The notes under the pieces were generated by a model, which saw nothing but the letters and a program-made list of their open reading frames with translations, did no database searches and had not been told where the DNA came from. A stretch of 64,000 bases of DNA from the NCBI GenBank assembly GCA_036394575.1, contig DASWEY010000036.1:1-64000 (forward strand). The letters are read 5' to 3'. Shown one piece after another: positions 1-8,514 of the stretch. This DNA is from UKL13-2 sp036394575. GTDB taxonomy: Bacteria; Pseudomonadota; Gammaproteobacteria; Burkholderiales; Usitatibacteraceae. Position 1 is the first letter of the stretch, and every line of letters starts with the position of its first letter. The position numbers were made by a program, and so were the translations under genes.

Positions 1-18
1 AGCAGGCGGCACAGGAAT

Positions 19-2607
19 TTATTCATCTTCTTTCACCGCCAGTACCGCCTGCCTCGACAGCGCGTAACGTCCGCTTGCCACCGCCGACAGCATGGCGAGG
101 GCGACCAGCAGCAAGGAGAGCGCGAGCAATGCCAGGCCCGGTATATGCAATTCCATGCTCCAGTGAAAGGACTGGCGATTGACCACGAAAATCAGGATCA
201 GGGCGATGGCGATGCCCAGCAGCAGTCCGATGGCCGCGCCGATGGCGCCGAGCAGGGCGCCTTCGATGCCCAGCAGTTTCGCGATCTCGCCTCGGCGCAG
301 GCCCAGATGGCGCAGCATGCCGAACTCGCGGCGCCGCGACCAGGCCTGTGCGGAAAAGGTCGCGCTGATCCCGGCCAGGCCGACCAGAATCGCCGCCACT
401 TCCAAGGCGTAAGTAACGGCGAAGCTGCGATCGAACACCGACAGCGAAACCTTGCGGATGTCGGCCGCCTCGGTGATATTCAGCCGCGCGGTCTGCGGCA
501 GGGCGCGGATCGCGGCGATCACTGCGGATTTTTCGGTTCCGGGCGCAAGCGTAATGGCGATGTCGTTGATGCGCGTATCGCCGGTCCAGCGGAGATAGTC
601 GGCGCGATCGATGACGATGGCGCCGTAGCTGCGCGCATAGTCGCGCCAGATGCCGCCGACGATTGCCCGACGCGCCACGCCTTCGACCGGCAGGCTGACC
701 GGCATGCCGGGAACAAAACCATACAGATCGGCGACCGCCTCGGATACCCAGATCGCCGGCAGATCCTGCTGCGCCAGCACCGCATCATCGGCGCGGCGCA
801 GCAGCGATAGCGACTGCAACACAGCCTCCCGCCGTTCGCGAATGGGGCGCACGATCAGGGTGACCGGCGGCATATCCGCATTGCTGCCGCCCTTCAACAC
901 CAGGCTGCGATAGCGCTGCACATCGACCCGCGCCACACCTTCGATAGCCGCGAGCGCCGCGCCGACATCGGCGTCGACGGTGTTGGCCTCGCCGATGCCG
1001 GCGCGCACATAAAGATCGGCCTGCAACACCCCCGTCAGCCATTGCTCCAGCGAGATGCGGAACGAGATCACCATGATCAGCATCGCGATCATCAGGCTGA
1101 AGCTGGCGACGATGCCGGTGACGGCGGCGGCGGCGGGGCCCGGCGATTTTTCGATATGGCGCGCCGCCAGTCGCGCGACCGGCGAGCGGGGCTGCGGCAG
1201 CGCCGCCAGCAGGCGCGCGCAGACGATGGGCGCCAGCGCGATCACGCCGAACAGCAGGCAGCCGATGGCGGCATAGGCGCTCCAGGGAATTTCATCAAAG
1301 GCCGGCAGGGCCAGCAGCAGGGCGGCGAGCAGCAGCAGCGCAATGCCGACCCAGGCCGGCGGCAGGCGCGCTGTGCTACTACTGGCGCTGCTGTCGTCGC
1401 GTGCCTTGAGCGCCTGTGCCGGCGGCTCGGCCATGGCGTCGCGCGCCGGCAACCAGGCACCGCCGACACCGGCCGCCATGCCCAGCAGCACAAACAGGGC
1501 AATGACGCCGGGATGCCATTGCAGGGTCGGCGCGACCCCGGCGAAAAAACCGCTGCCCAGATCGCCGCCCAGCTTGTCCAGCATCAGGGCGGCGATGGCG
1601 AGGCCCAGCGCCGCGCCGACTATGCCGCCGGTAGCGCCCAGCGCCGCGCCTTCGGCCAGCAGGGCGCGCAACAGCTCGACGCGGGTCAGGCCCAGAGTCC
1701 GATACAGGGCGAACTGCGGCCGGCGCCGCAGCACCGACAGACCCTGAGTGGAGAACACCAGAAAACCGCCGGTGAACAAGGCGACCAGGGAGAGCACGGT
1801 GAGGTTGATGCGATAGGCGCGCGATACCGCCGCGCTTTGCCGATCCGTCTGCGCGGGCGTGCTGATGGCGAGTCCCGGCGGCAGTTGCGCGGAAAGTGTT
1901 TCGCGGAATGTGTCGGGCGCAATGCCCGGCTGCAGGCGGATATCGATGCGCGACAGGCGTCCGGTTTGGTTGAAGGTGGTTTGTGCGCCGGCGATATCCA
2001 TCACTGCCAAGGGCTCGCGGTATTGCGGCAAGTCCACATTGCCGGCGATATGCAGCAGCGCGTGCCCGGCGCCGCTGGCGACCGGCAAGCTGCCCGGTGC
2101 CGCGTTCAGGGGAAGCCGGGCCAGCAGCTCGCGCGCGGCGCGGTTCAGGAAAACATTGCCGGGCCGCAGGGCCGCGAGGCGATCCTCGCCCGCGTTGAGC
2201 TCGGCGGCAAAGCCCGGCTGCAAGCGCGCGGCGCGAAATACGTCGATGCCGATGAAACGGATCGTCCGTCTGTCGCGCCCGCCGTTGCCGGTGTCGGCAC
2301 CGGTGACGGCGACAAACGGCGACGCATCCACCTCCAATATCGGGCTGGCCACCGCCACGCCCGGCGCCGCCAGCACGGTAGCGAACACGTTTTCATCGAA
2401 GCCGCCGAGGCTTTCGCGCCCGGCGCGAATCGACAGGTCGGCATCGCCGCTGAGGGTGCGTGAGGCCTGCTGCATTTCGCTGATCGCCGATTGATTGATC
2501 AGATGCACGGCGAGGCCCAGGGCCACGCCGAGCGCGATGCCGGCCACGCTCAGCGTAGTGCGACCGGCGTTGGCGCGCACGGAGGCGAGGAACAGTCTGG
2601 TCAGCAT
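19..2607 (-). CDS. FtsX-type ABC transporter permease (YbbP-like)
   Basis: This 862-residue inner-membrane protein is the permease of an ABC exporter of the MacB/FtsX class. It has a TM helix near residues 18-38. A periplasmic domain runs to about residue 265, followed by an FtsX block of TM helices to about residue 390. Two further TM pairs, a second periplasmic domain and a C-terminal FtsX block (about 735-850) complete it. The duplicated FtsX layout and length fit the YbbP/LolCE-like group, which moves lipids, lipoproteins or hydrophobic compounds outward rather than importing. The ATPase gene lies just upstream on the same strand, 39 bp away, so the two form an operon. The substrate cannot be read from sequence. 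Confidence 0.9.
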   Translation of the reverse strand: MLTRLFLASVRANAGRTTLSVAGIALGVALGLAVHLINQSAISEMQQASRTLSGDADLSIRAGRESLGGFDENVFATVLAAPGVAVASPILEVDASPFVAVTGADTGNGGRDRRTIRFIGIDVFRAARLQPGFAAELNAGEDRLAALRPGNVFLNRAARELLARLPLNAAPGSLPVASGAGHALLHIAGNVDLPQYREPLAVMDIAGAQTTFNQTGRLSRIDIRLQPGIAPDTFRETLSAQLPPGLAISTPAQTDRQSAAVSRAYRINLTVLSLVALFTGGFLVFSTQGLSVLRRRPQFALYRTLGLTRVELLRALLAEGAALGATGGIVGAALGLAIAALMLDKLGGDLGSGFFAGVAPTLQWHPGVIALFVLLGMAAGVGGAWLPARDAMAEPPAQALKARDDSSASSSTARLPPAWVGIALLLLAALLLALPAFDEIPWSAYAAIGCLLFGVIALAPIVCARLLAALPQPRSPVARLAARHIEKSPGPAAAAVTGIVASFSLMIAMLIMVISFRISLEQWLTGVLQADLYVRAGIGEANTVDADVGAALAAIEGVARVDVQRYRSLVLKGGSNADMPPVTLIVRPIRERREAVLQSLSLLRRADDAVLAQQDLPAIWVSEAVADLYGFVPGMPVSLPVEGVARRAIVGGIWRDYARSYGAIVIDRADYLRWTGDTRINDIAITLAPGTEKSAVIAAIRALPQTARLNITEAADIRKVSLSVFDRSFAVTYALEVAAILVGLAGISATFSAQAWSRRREFGMLRHLGLRRGEIAKLLGIEGALLGAIGAAIGLLLGIAIALILIFVVNRQSFHWSMELHIPGLALLALSLLLVALAMLSAVASGRYALSRQAVLAVKEDE

Positions 2608-2646
2608 CGCGATAATCGTCGGGGCGGGATCGGCGGCATCGGGAAA

Positions 2647-3324
2647 TCAGGCCGCATGCGGCACGATGCCCTGGCGCGTCAGCATCACCGCGCGATCCGC
2701 GGAGCGCGCCGCAATGCCGCTATGCGTCACCAGAATGGCAGTGGCGCCATTGCGGCGGATTTCATTGCGCAACAGATCGAGGATTTGCTGCGCGGTGTCC
2801 GGATCGAGATTGCCGGTGGGCTCGTCCGCCAGCAGCAGGGCGGGCCGATGTGCCAGGGCGCGGGCAATGGCCACGCGTTGCATCTCACCGCCGGAGAGTT
2901 CGCGCGGCAGGGCGGCGCCTTTGTCGGCGAGGCCGACGGCTTCCAACATCTCGTTCACGCGCTGCGTAATATCCGCCTCCTTCCAGCGATTGAGCCGTAA
3001 GGGTAGGGCAATGTTTTCAAACACCGTCAAATACGGCAGCAGATGGAAGGCCTGGAAGATGAAACCCAATCGGGCACGACGAAATCGCGTGATGCGATCG
3101 TCATTGCGCGCATCCAGTACTTCGCCATCCAGGATGATTTCGCCGCTGGATGCCGGCTCCAGACCGGCAACGATATTGAGCAGGGTCGATTTGCCGGCGC
3201 CCGATTCGCCCATCAGGGCAAGATATTCGCCGCGGGCCAGATGGAAATCGAGATTTTCAAAAATCGCGCGGGACGCCGGAGTGGACGCACCAAAGCGCTT
3301 GCTGAGATTGCGGATCGAAAGCAT
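2647..3324 (-). CDS. ABC transporter ATP-binding protein (LolD/YbbA-like)
   Basis: This 225-residue protein is the cytoplasmic ATPase partner of the adjacent FtsX-type permease. It carries Walker A GESGAGKST (residues 39-47), a Q-loop near residue 91, the signature LSGGEMQ (143-149) and Walker B LLLADEP (163-169), with a D-loop and switch histidine after it. Length and motifs match the MacB/LolD/YbbA subgroup, which pairs with FtsX permeases. The ATG start gives the usual N-terminus of the family (MLSIRNLSKRFG). The gene is transcribed first, then the permease. Substrate unknown. Confidence 0.93.
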   Translation of the reverse strand: MLSIRNLSKRFGASTPASRAIFENLDFHLARGEYLALMGESGAGKSTLLNIVAGLEPASSGEIILDGEVLDARNDDRITRFRRARLGFIFQAFHLLPYLTVFENIALPLRLNRWKEADITQRVNEMLEAVGLADKGAALPRELSGGEMQRVAIARALAHRPALLLADEPTGNLDPDTAQQILDLLRNEIRRNGATAILVTHSGIAARSADRAVMLTRQGIVPHAA

Positions 3325-3381
3325 GGGCTAATGTAACGTCTTCAGCCGGGAGCGGCAATGATCATGCGGCCGGCACAGGCA

Positions 3382-3894
3382 CTATTTTTTGGCGGCGTTC
3401 CGGCGTGGTGACTTCCTGTTGCCGGCGGGATTGGCGGCAAGCGCCCAGGCGCCCAGCGCGAGCAGAGCGTCTTCCTCGCTCAGGGTGCTGGCCTCCCGCG
3501 ACACCGCCGCCGGCACCCAGTCCGGAAAGGGCGTCTCGTGGTTTACATGGCGGCCGATCGCGGTGTGTTCCTGGCGAACCTGCGCCAGACGATCCGGCGG
3601 GAATCTAGCCGCCAGTCGCACCAGGGCCGGCCACAAGCGGCGATGCACCAGGGTGATTTTGCCATCTACCAGGCGACAGAACAGTACATCCGCCGAATCG
3701 CTCACGCCGTCGAGAACCGCAAAAATCTCGCGACCGCGGGGATGCGCCCACCAGCCGCCCTGAATCGGCTCGCCGATGATGGCCTCGGTCAGGCGCGGCA
3801 CCGGACCCTTGGCCGATACCAGCACCACGCCGCGATCGCGGATGAATGCGAGCGCTTCGGCTACGGTCATGGCGGTTGTCGATGTTGTCTTCAT
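3382..3894 (-). CDS. uncharacterised protein, possibly AlkZ-related fold
   Basis: This is a 170-residue soluble protein if translation starts at the internal ATG (MKTTSTTAMT). An upstream in-frame ATG would add 23 residues that look unlike the family core. It has a helix-turn pattern near the N-terminus (AEALAFIRDRG), a GGWWAHPRG segment and a conserved-looking strand pair around residues 60-80. The tail is lysine-rich. The layout recalls AlkZ-related winged-helix proteins, but no catalytic motif can be named. It stands alone between the ABC pair and the bufferin operon. No function is assigned. Confidence 0.6.
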   Translation of the reverse strand: MKTTSTTAMTVAEALAFIRDRGVVLVSAKGPVPRLTEAIIGEPIQGGWWAHPRGREIFAVLDGVSDSADVLFCRLVDGKITLVHRRLWPALVRLAARFPPDRLAQVRQEHTAIGRHVNHETPFPDWVPAAVSREASTLSEEDALLALGAWALAANPAGNRKSPRRNAAKK

Positions 3895-4110
3895 GGAAGC
3901 GAAGTGTAGCGCCAGCAGACAAAAAAACGCCGGCGCCTGCCGATTTTCGTAAGGAATTTCCAAAATCCCGGACTACCGCCGGGTCGTTCCCGCCGCCCGC
4001 AATTATTTTTCAAATGGCCGGTAAGGTTCGGCCTCGCCGCCGGGTCTAATCGGTACAGGCAAGCCGAGAACAGCGAATTGCCCGTGAGTGAGTAAATGAG
4101 TTGGTGAATG

Positions 4111-4134
4111 GCGGGGCCCAGGAGTGGGCCCCGC
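4111..4134. promoter_or_regulatory. perfect GC-rich hairpin upstream of bufA
   Basis: The two 10-base arms GCGGGGCCCA and TGGGCCCCGC are separated by GGAG. The stem ends 55 bp before the bufA start. No T-run follows on either strand, so it is not a classical terminator. It could be a leader hairpin or a terminator-like barrier isolating the operon from the divergent gene. Seen directly; role inferred. Confidence 0.45.
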
Positions 4135-4189
4135 AACGAAGTGAAATACGCGTAGTTCCCTTAAATGATTTGAATATCTGGAGAAAACC

Positions 4190-4444
4190 ATGTTGAACCT
4201 GAAAACTGGCGTCGCCCTTGCCGCCACTGCAGCTGCCCTGTTTGCTTTCACCGCCCCGGCCACAGTGCAAGCTGCCGACAAGACCGACGACGTGAAATGC
4301 GCCGGCATCAATAGCTGTAAAGGCAGCTCGGATTGCAAAACCGCCAAGAACGAGTGCAAGGGCCACAACGCCTGCAAGGGCCAAGGCTGGGTGCACAAAA
4401 CGGCTGCCGAGTGCAAGGCTGCAGGCGGCTCCGTCCTCAAGTAA
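4190..4444 (+). CDS. bufA: bufferin precursor, six-cysteine type (BufA2-like)
   Basis: This 84-residue precursor has a Sec signal peptide (residues 1-28, ending TVQAA) and a small mature domain with six cysteines. The repeated CKG/CKT pattern is CAGINSC, KGSSDC, KTAKNEC, KGHNAC, then a final C near residue 75. This is the spacing of the six/twelve-Cys bufferin group. Bufferins are RiPPs whose cysteines are oxidised by a MNIO (DUF692) enzyme and which then bind copper in the periplasm. The MNIO enzyme and its DUF2063 partner follow at once, which supports the call strongly. A GGAG ribosome site precedes the ATG. Confidence 0.88.
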   Translation: MLNLKTGVALAATAAALFAFTAPATVQAADKTDDVKCAGINSCKGSSDCKTAKNECKGHNACKGQGWVHKTAAECKAAGGSVLK

Positions 4445-4509
4445 TAGTTCCAGCAGTAAGGCGATGCCGGTTTCCCTGATCGGGAGGCCGGCCTCTTCCA
4501 ACCCAAGTC

Positions 4510-5394
4510 ATGACAGATCGGGAATCCACCTTGAATTCAGGCATCAACGGTTTCGGACTGGGTCTGCGTGTCGACCATTATCACGATTTCATCGCGCTCA
4601 AGCCGATCGTGGACTGGCTGGAAGTGATCAGCGAAAACTATATGGTGCCGGGCGGCAAACCCCTGCATTATCTGGACGCGATCCGCGCCGACTATCCGAT
4701 GGTGATGCATGGCGTCTCGCTGTCGATCGGCAGCGTGGATGCGCTGGATGATCAATATCTGTGTGATCTGAAGGCCCTGGCCGCACGCATCGAGCCCGCC
4801 TGGATCTCAGATCATCTGTGCTGGACCGGGGTGGATCATCGCAATCTGCATGATCTGCTGCCGATGCCTTATACCGAGGAAGCGCTGCGCCATTTGTGCG
4901 AGCGCATCGACCAAGTGCAAACCTTCTTGGGGCGCAAGCTGGTGCTGGAAAACGTTTCCAGCTACGTCAAATTCACCGCCGATGAAATGTCCGAATGGGA
5001 ATTCATCGCCGCCTTGCTGAAACGCTCGGGCTGCGAGTTGCTGCTCGATGTGAACAATGTGTATGTGAGCAGCGTCAATCACGGCTTCGATGCCAGACGC
5101 TATATCGACGCGCTGCCGGCCGGGCAGGTCCGTCAAATCCATCTGGCCGGCCATGAAGATCATGGCGATTACATCATCGACACCCATGACCACCCGGTAT
5201 GCGAGCCGGTGTGGCAGCTCTATGAATACACCGTCGGCCGCCTGGGCATGGTGCCGACCATGATCGAACGCGACGACCATATTCCGCCGCTGGATGAGCT
5301 GCTGGCCGAGCTCGATATGGCGCGCCTGCGCGCCGCCCGCGTGCTGGACCATGTTGCGCAATCGCAAAGGATGAACCATGCACTCGCTGCCTGA
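4510..5394 (+). CDS. bufB: MNIO family (DUF692) bufferin-maturing enzyme
   Basis: This 294-residue TIM-barrel protein belongs to the DUF692 family (multinuclear non-haem iron-dependent oxidative enzymes). Likely metal ligands sit in VMHGVSLS, ISDHLCW, VLENVSSY, LLLDVNNVY, IHLAGHEDH, DTHDHPV and MIERDDHIPP, spread along the chain as in family members. It would modify cysteines of the BufA precursor in the cytoplasm before Sec export. The gene lies 65 bp after bufA and overlaps bufC by 17 bp, indicating coupled translation. Full length for the family. The enzyme-substrate link is inferred from neighbours and family knowledge. Confidence 0.92.
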   Translation: MTDRESTLNSGINGFGLGLRVDHYHDFIALKPIVDWLEVISENYMVPGGKPLHYLDAIRADYPMVMHGVSLSIGSVDALDDQYLCDLKALAARIEPAWISDHLCWTGVDHRNLHDLLPMPYTEEALRHLCERIDQVQTFLGRKLVLENVSSYVKFTADEMSEWEFIAALLKRSGCELLLDVNNVYVSSVNHGFDARRYIDALPAGQVRQIHLAGHEDHGDYIIDTHDHPVCEPVWQLYEYTVGRLGMVPTMIERDDHIPPLDELLAELDMARLRAARVLDHVAQSQRMNHALAA

Positions 5395-6169
5395 ACTGCA
5401 GCGCGCCTTCAAGCGCGCGGTGACCGGTTATCGGCCGATGGCTGAAAATGCGCCGGTGCTGCACAGCTACCTGAGCGGGCGGTTCGAAATTTACGGCGCC
5501 GGCTACAAGGCGCGCCTGTTGGAAGCACTGAGGAGCAATTTCCCGGTCCTGCATCGGGTGCTGGGCGACGAGGCTTTCCGCGAGCTGGCGCATCGTTTCA
5601 TCGATGCCGCGCCCTCCGTGTATCGCTCGATCCGCTGGTTCGGACGGGAACTGGAAGCATTTGCGCAGCAAGATGAATCCCGCCTGCCGCATCCGGCCCT
5701 GCTCGATTTGTTGAAAATGGATTGGGCGCTGGGCATCGCCTTCGATGCGGCCGATATTGCGCCGGTGAAAGAGGAAGAACTTCAACGCGTCGCCCCGCAG
5801 GACTGGGGCGCGCTCACCTTCGCCCTTCATCCCTCGCTGACCTTGCTGACGCTGGACTGGGCGGTGGAGCCGATCTGGCGCGCCGTCACCCGGGACGAAA
5901 ACGCCGACACCCCCGAACCCGCGGCCGATGCGCATGTCCTGTTGATATGGCGCCAGGAACTGGAAGCCAAATGGCGCATCATTGATGCTCAGGAGGCGAC
6001 GGCCTTGAACATGCTGCGTGCGGGCAAAAATTTTGGCGAGCTTTGCGCATACCTTGCCGCCGATGACAATACGGCCAATGCGGTCGTGGTGGCCGCCGGT
6101 TTGCTGAAGCGCTGGGTGCTGGACCGCGCCTTGGTGCAATCCGCGGCAGCGCAGGGGAGTGCCACATGA
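5378..6169 (+). CDS. bufC: DUF2063 partner protein of MNIO enzyme
   Basis: This 263-residue protein has the N-terminal DUF2063 helical domain (about residues 3-95). A second domain follows that is thought to present the precursor peptide to the MNIO enzyme. BufC/HvfC-type proteins contain a RiPP-recognition-like module in the C-terminal half. Its start lies inside the end of bufB, and its stop overlaps the next gene by 4 bp (ATGA). No membrane segment is visible, so it should act in the cytoplasm with BufB. Confidence 0.88.
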   Translation: MHSLPELQRAFKRAVTGYRPMAENAPVLHSYLSGRFEIYGAGYKARLLEALRSNFPVLHRVLGDEAFRELAHRFIDAAPSVYRSIRWFGRELEAFAQQDESRLPHPALLDLLKMDWALGIAFDAADIAPVKEEELQRVAPQDWGALTFALHPSLTLLTLDWAVEPIWRAVTRDENADTPEPAADAHVLLIWRQELEAKWRIIDAQEATALNMLRAGKNFGELCAYLAADDNTANAVVVAAGLLKRWVLDRALVQSAAAQGSAT

Positions 6170-6723
6170 TCCCATGGCTGCGTCCCTCCTCCGCCCACTT
6201 CGACCAGGTGGTGCGCGCCTATTCTTCCGAATTGTTCCAGTACGCCTCCTGGCTGTGCCGCGACCGTCATCGCGCCGAGGATGTCCTGCAGGAAGCCTTC
6301 GCCCGCGCCTGGAAAAACTGGGGCCAGGTGGAAGATGAATCGGGCCGCCGCAGCTGGCTGTACACCATCGTGCGCAACGAGTTCCTGCGCGATACCGGCC
6401 GCGCCAAGGCGCGCATGGAGGAACCCGAAGACGATGAGCCCGTCGATATCGCCGACGACATCGACTTCACCTGCGGCGTCGAGATCCGCGATCTGCTGGT
6501 GCAGCTCCCCGAGAAATTTCTGGAGCCGCTGCTGCTGCAAAACCTGATGGGCATGTCCTGCGAGGAGATCGCCGCGGTGATGGGTCTGTCGGGCGGCGCC
6601 ACCATGACGCGGCTGACCCGCGCCCGCATGGCGCTCCATCAACTCATGCATGGCGCAACTGAACCCAATGCGACGCCGGCCAAACCAGCCCTGCGTCTCG
6701 TACAAACCGGAGGTGCAAAATGA
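6166..6723 (+). CDS. ECF sigma factor (first of two)
   Basis: This 185-residue protein has an ECF region 2 (about residues 12-80, with the core HRAEDVLQEAFARAW). Region 4 is a helix-turn-helix (about 115-165, MSCEEIAAVMGLSGGATMTR). The start overlaps the bufC stop by 4 bp, and the gene itself overlaps the next by 4 bp, so it is co-transcribed with the bufferin genes. ECF sigma factors next to bufferin genes are known in other bacteria as copper or metal stress regulators. Here the sigma gene is distal in the operon, which would allow positive autoregulation. Inducer not shown. Confidence 0.88.
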   Translation: MIPWLRPSSAHFDQVVRAYSSELFQYASWLCRDRHRAEDVLQEAFARAWKNWGQVEDESGRRSWLYTIVRNEFLRDTGRAKARMEEPEDDEPVDIADDIDFTCGVEIRDLLVQLPEKFLEPLLLQNLMGMSCEEIAAVMGLSGGATMTRLTRARMALHQLMHGATEPNATPAKPALRLVQTGGAK

Positions 6724-7421
6724 ATGCGCAAGATGCGCGCCGCGCGCTGCTGGCCGATCCGCGGCGGCTTCCCGCCGAACTGGAACAGGCGGTTCGCGAT
6801 GATGCCGGCCTCGCCAAATTGCGCCAGCAACTGCTGGGCCTTGACGACAAACTGGCCGCGGCATTCGGCGACGTGACGCCATTGCCCGGGCTGGCCGAGC
6901 GCATCATTCTGCGCGCCCGTTACCGCCGTCGCTCGGTATGGTTGGGGGCGGTGGCCGCTTCCGTATTGCTGGCCGGCGCGCTGTCCCTGACGGTGTTCCG
7001 CCCGGAGGCCGAATCGCCGCTGGCCGTGGCGATGCTCGACCATGTGATCGTCGAGAAAGGCGAATTGGCCGACAACGGCAATATCAGTGCGGCGGCGACC
7101 AAGGTATCGCTTGCTCAAATCGGCGTGGCCTATAAGGATATCGGCTACCAGGTTCGTCATATCGGCGAATGCGAAGTCGCCGGGCGCATCGGCCGCCACG
7201 TCGTGATGAACACCCCGCTGGGCGTGGTCACATTCCTGATCATGCCGCAGGTCAAGGGCGAGCTATCCAGCCGTCGCGTGATGAACAAGGGCCTGTTCCA
7301 GGCGGTATTTGTGCCGCAGAAGAGATCGGCGTTCGGCGTGATCGCCGATGCCCATATGAACACGAAGCAGATGGAGTCGATGATGGGCCAGATGTTTGCA
7401 CCGATGAAGGACGAGATATGA
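6720..7421 (+). CDS. membrane anti-sigma-like protein (DUF3379-like)
   Basis: This 233-residue protein has a cytoplasmic N-terminal helical part (about 1-73), one TM helix (about 75-95) and a periplasmic C-terminal domain (about 96-233). The topology and the place between two ECF sigma genes fit an anti-sigma factor. The periplasmic part contains a single Cys (HIGECEV), several His and a Met-rich tail (MNTKQMESMMGQMFAPM), which could sense copper. It overlaps both neighbours by 4 bp. It lacks a classical zinc anti-sigma HxxxCxxC motif. DUF3379 resemblance is my judgement from length and layout. Confidence 0.75.
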   Translation: MNAQDARRALLADPRRLPAELEQAVRDDAGLAKLRQQLLGLDDKLAAAFGDVTPLPGLAERIILRARYRRRSVWLGAVAASVLLAGALSLTVFRPEAESPLAVAMLDHVIVEKGELADNGNISAAATKVSLAQIGVAYKDIGYQVRHIGECEVAGRIGRHVVMNTPLGVVTFLIMPQVKGELSSRRVMNKGLFQAVFVPQKRSAFGVIADAHMNTKQMESMMGQMFAPMKDEI

Positions 7422-7981
7422 GCGGCCGCGACCCATCGATGGAATGGACCGGCCAGATCGAGAACGAGCGGCCCTATCTGCTGCGTTTCGCACGCATGCG
7501 CCTGCGCGACCCCGACGCCGCCGAAGACGCGGTACAGGACACGTTATTGGTCGCGCTGGCCGGCCGCACGCCGTTCCTCGGCAGGTCGAGCCTGCGTACC
7601 TGGCTGACCTCGATACTCAATCACAAGATCATGGATGTGTACCGCAAAAACGCCAGCGATCGTGCGCGCGGCTACAGCTATGGCGGCGACAGCGACGCCA
7701 CCGGTATACAGAAGATGGAGCACGATGTCCTCGACAATATCGACGCCGGCCAGCATCAACCCGATGCCGAGCTGGAACGCAAACAACTGGCCCGCCAGCT
7801 GATGGCCGCCATCCACAGCCTGCCCGCAAGGCAGCGCGATGTGTTCATGCTCTATCAAATGTCCGGCTGCAGCGGCGACGAAATCGCCAAAACGGTAGGG
7901 CTGTCCAACAGCAATGTCTGGGTGATGCTGCACCGCGCACGCAAGGTGCTGCGGGCGGAGTTGCAGGAGGTTTATCAGTAG
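7418..7981 (+). CDS. ECF sigma factor (second of two)
   Basis: This 187-residue ECF sigma factor starts at the ATG overlapping the anti-sigma stop. Region 2 is seen around residues 18-85 (DPDAAEDAVQDTLLVAL, then SSLRTWLTSILNHKIMDVYR). Region 4 covers about 125-185 (LPARQRDVFMLYQMSGCSGDEIAKTVGL). It is unlike the first sigma factor outside the shared motifs, so this is not a recent duplication. Gene order sigma/anti-sigma/sigma in one operon is unusual. Which factor the membrane protein controls is unknown. Confidence 0.88.
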   Translation: MSGRDPSMEWTGQIENERPYLLRFARMRLRDPDAAEDAVQDTLLVALAGRTPFLGRSSLRTWLTSILNHKIMDVYRKNASDRARGYSYGGDSDATGIQKMEHDVLDNIDAGQHQPDAELERKQLARQLMAAIHSLPARQRDVFMLYQMSGCSGDEIAKTVGLSNSNVWVMLHRARKVLRAELQEVYQ

Positions 7982-8052
7982 CGGTTTGAGATGGTGAAGC
8001 GCTTGGGTGCGGAGATTGAGTGCGGAGCGCTTGGGCTGGAATTGAAAATCGT

Positions 8053-8116
8053 AGAACGCCATTCGGCGCGGGTTTCGAGGCATTTTTGCTCGGAAATGCG
8101 CGTCAAATGGCGTTCT
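8053..8116. repeat. long imperfect palindrome, copy 1 of a dispersed family
   Basis: Arms beginning AGAACGCCATT and ending AATGGCGTTCT enclose an unpaired core with GAGGCATTTTTGC. The same core occurs in the palindromes at 15801-15890 and 51814-51883 and, altered, at 24561-24618. The arm ends differ between copies while the GGCGCG stem base and core persist. It lies in the 533-bp stretch after the second sigma gene, where I see no convincing gene. Confidence 0.7.
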
Positions 8117-8157
8117 GCATATTTGAACCGCAATCTCAAATCTCGTGATGAACTGTC

Positions 8158-8187
8158 GCCCCGGATTCAGTCCGGGGCCCAATTTTC
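8158..8187 (+). terminator. probable intrinsic terminator of the bufferin operon
   Basis: An 8-bp GC stem (GCCCCGGA / TCCGGGGC) with loop TTCAG is followed by CCAATTTTCG. It lies 177 bp after the last operon stop. The T-run is short, so efficiency is uncertain. Confidence 0.55.
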
Positions 8188-8447
8188 GTTACTGTGCGCA
8201 CTGTTTGATCGATTGCGACCATCTCGCCAAACCCTACCTGCGCGGGTTGTGGACGCCAGCCGCCTCTTTGCCTAAACTGCGTCCCAGCGAGTCCGCATAA
8301 CGACTCGGTGCATTCCTTACTCCAATGCCATCAACCCTGTCCGAAGTTCAGTGCCGTTTTTTACGCGAAATTAATACTGCATGAAAATAATGCGAATCGC
8401 CCGATTAGCCGGCCAGGATGCCGTTTCCAGCCGGTCGGCTGTTCAGA

Positions 8448-8507
8448 GCTAAACGGGCAGCTCGCCGGTATTAAACGGCAAAACTGTCGTATAAATTTAA
8501 GTTAGGC
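8448..8507 (+). other. attC-like integron recombination site (degenerate)
   Basis: An R''-like GCTAAAC (8448-8454) and an R' GTTAGGC (8501-8507) flank a foldable centre. L''-like GGGCAG pairs with CTGTC, and an inner stem GCCG/CGGC follows. The following gene starts 8 bp after R', as in a cassette. No integron integrase is present in the window. Resemblance judged by eye. Confidence 0.4.
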
Positions 8508-8514
8508 GCCTCAA

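Noticed and set aside
1042..2463. 473-codon plus-strand ORF
   Set aside because: Antisense shadow of the permease gene; composition is Arg/Gln-rich and unlike a real protein.
7991..8275. 94-codon ORF after the second sigma factor
   Set aside because: It runs across the palindrome and the terminator hairpin, so it is unlikely to be coding.
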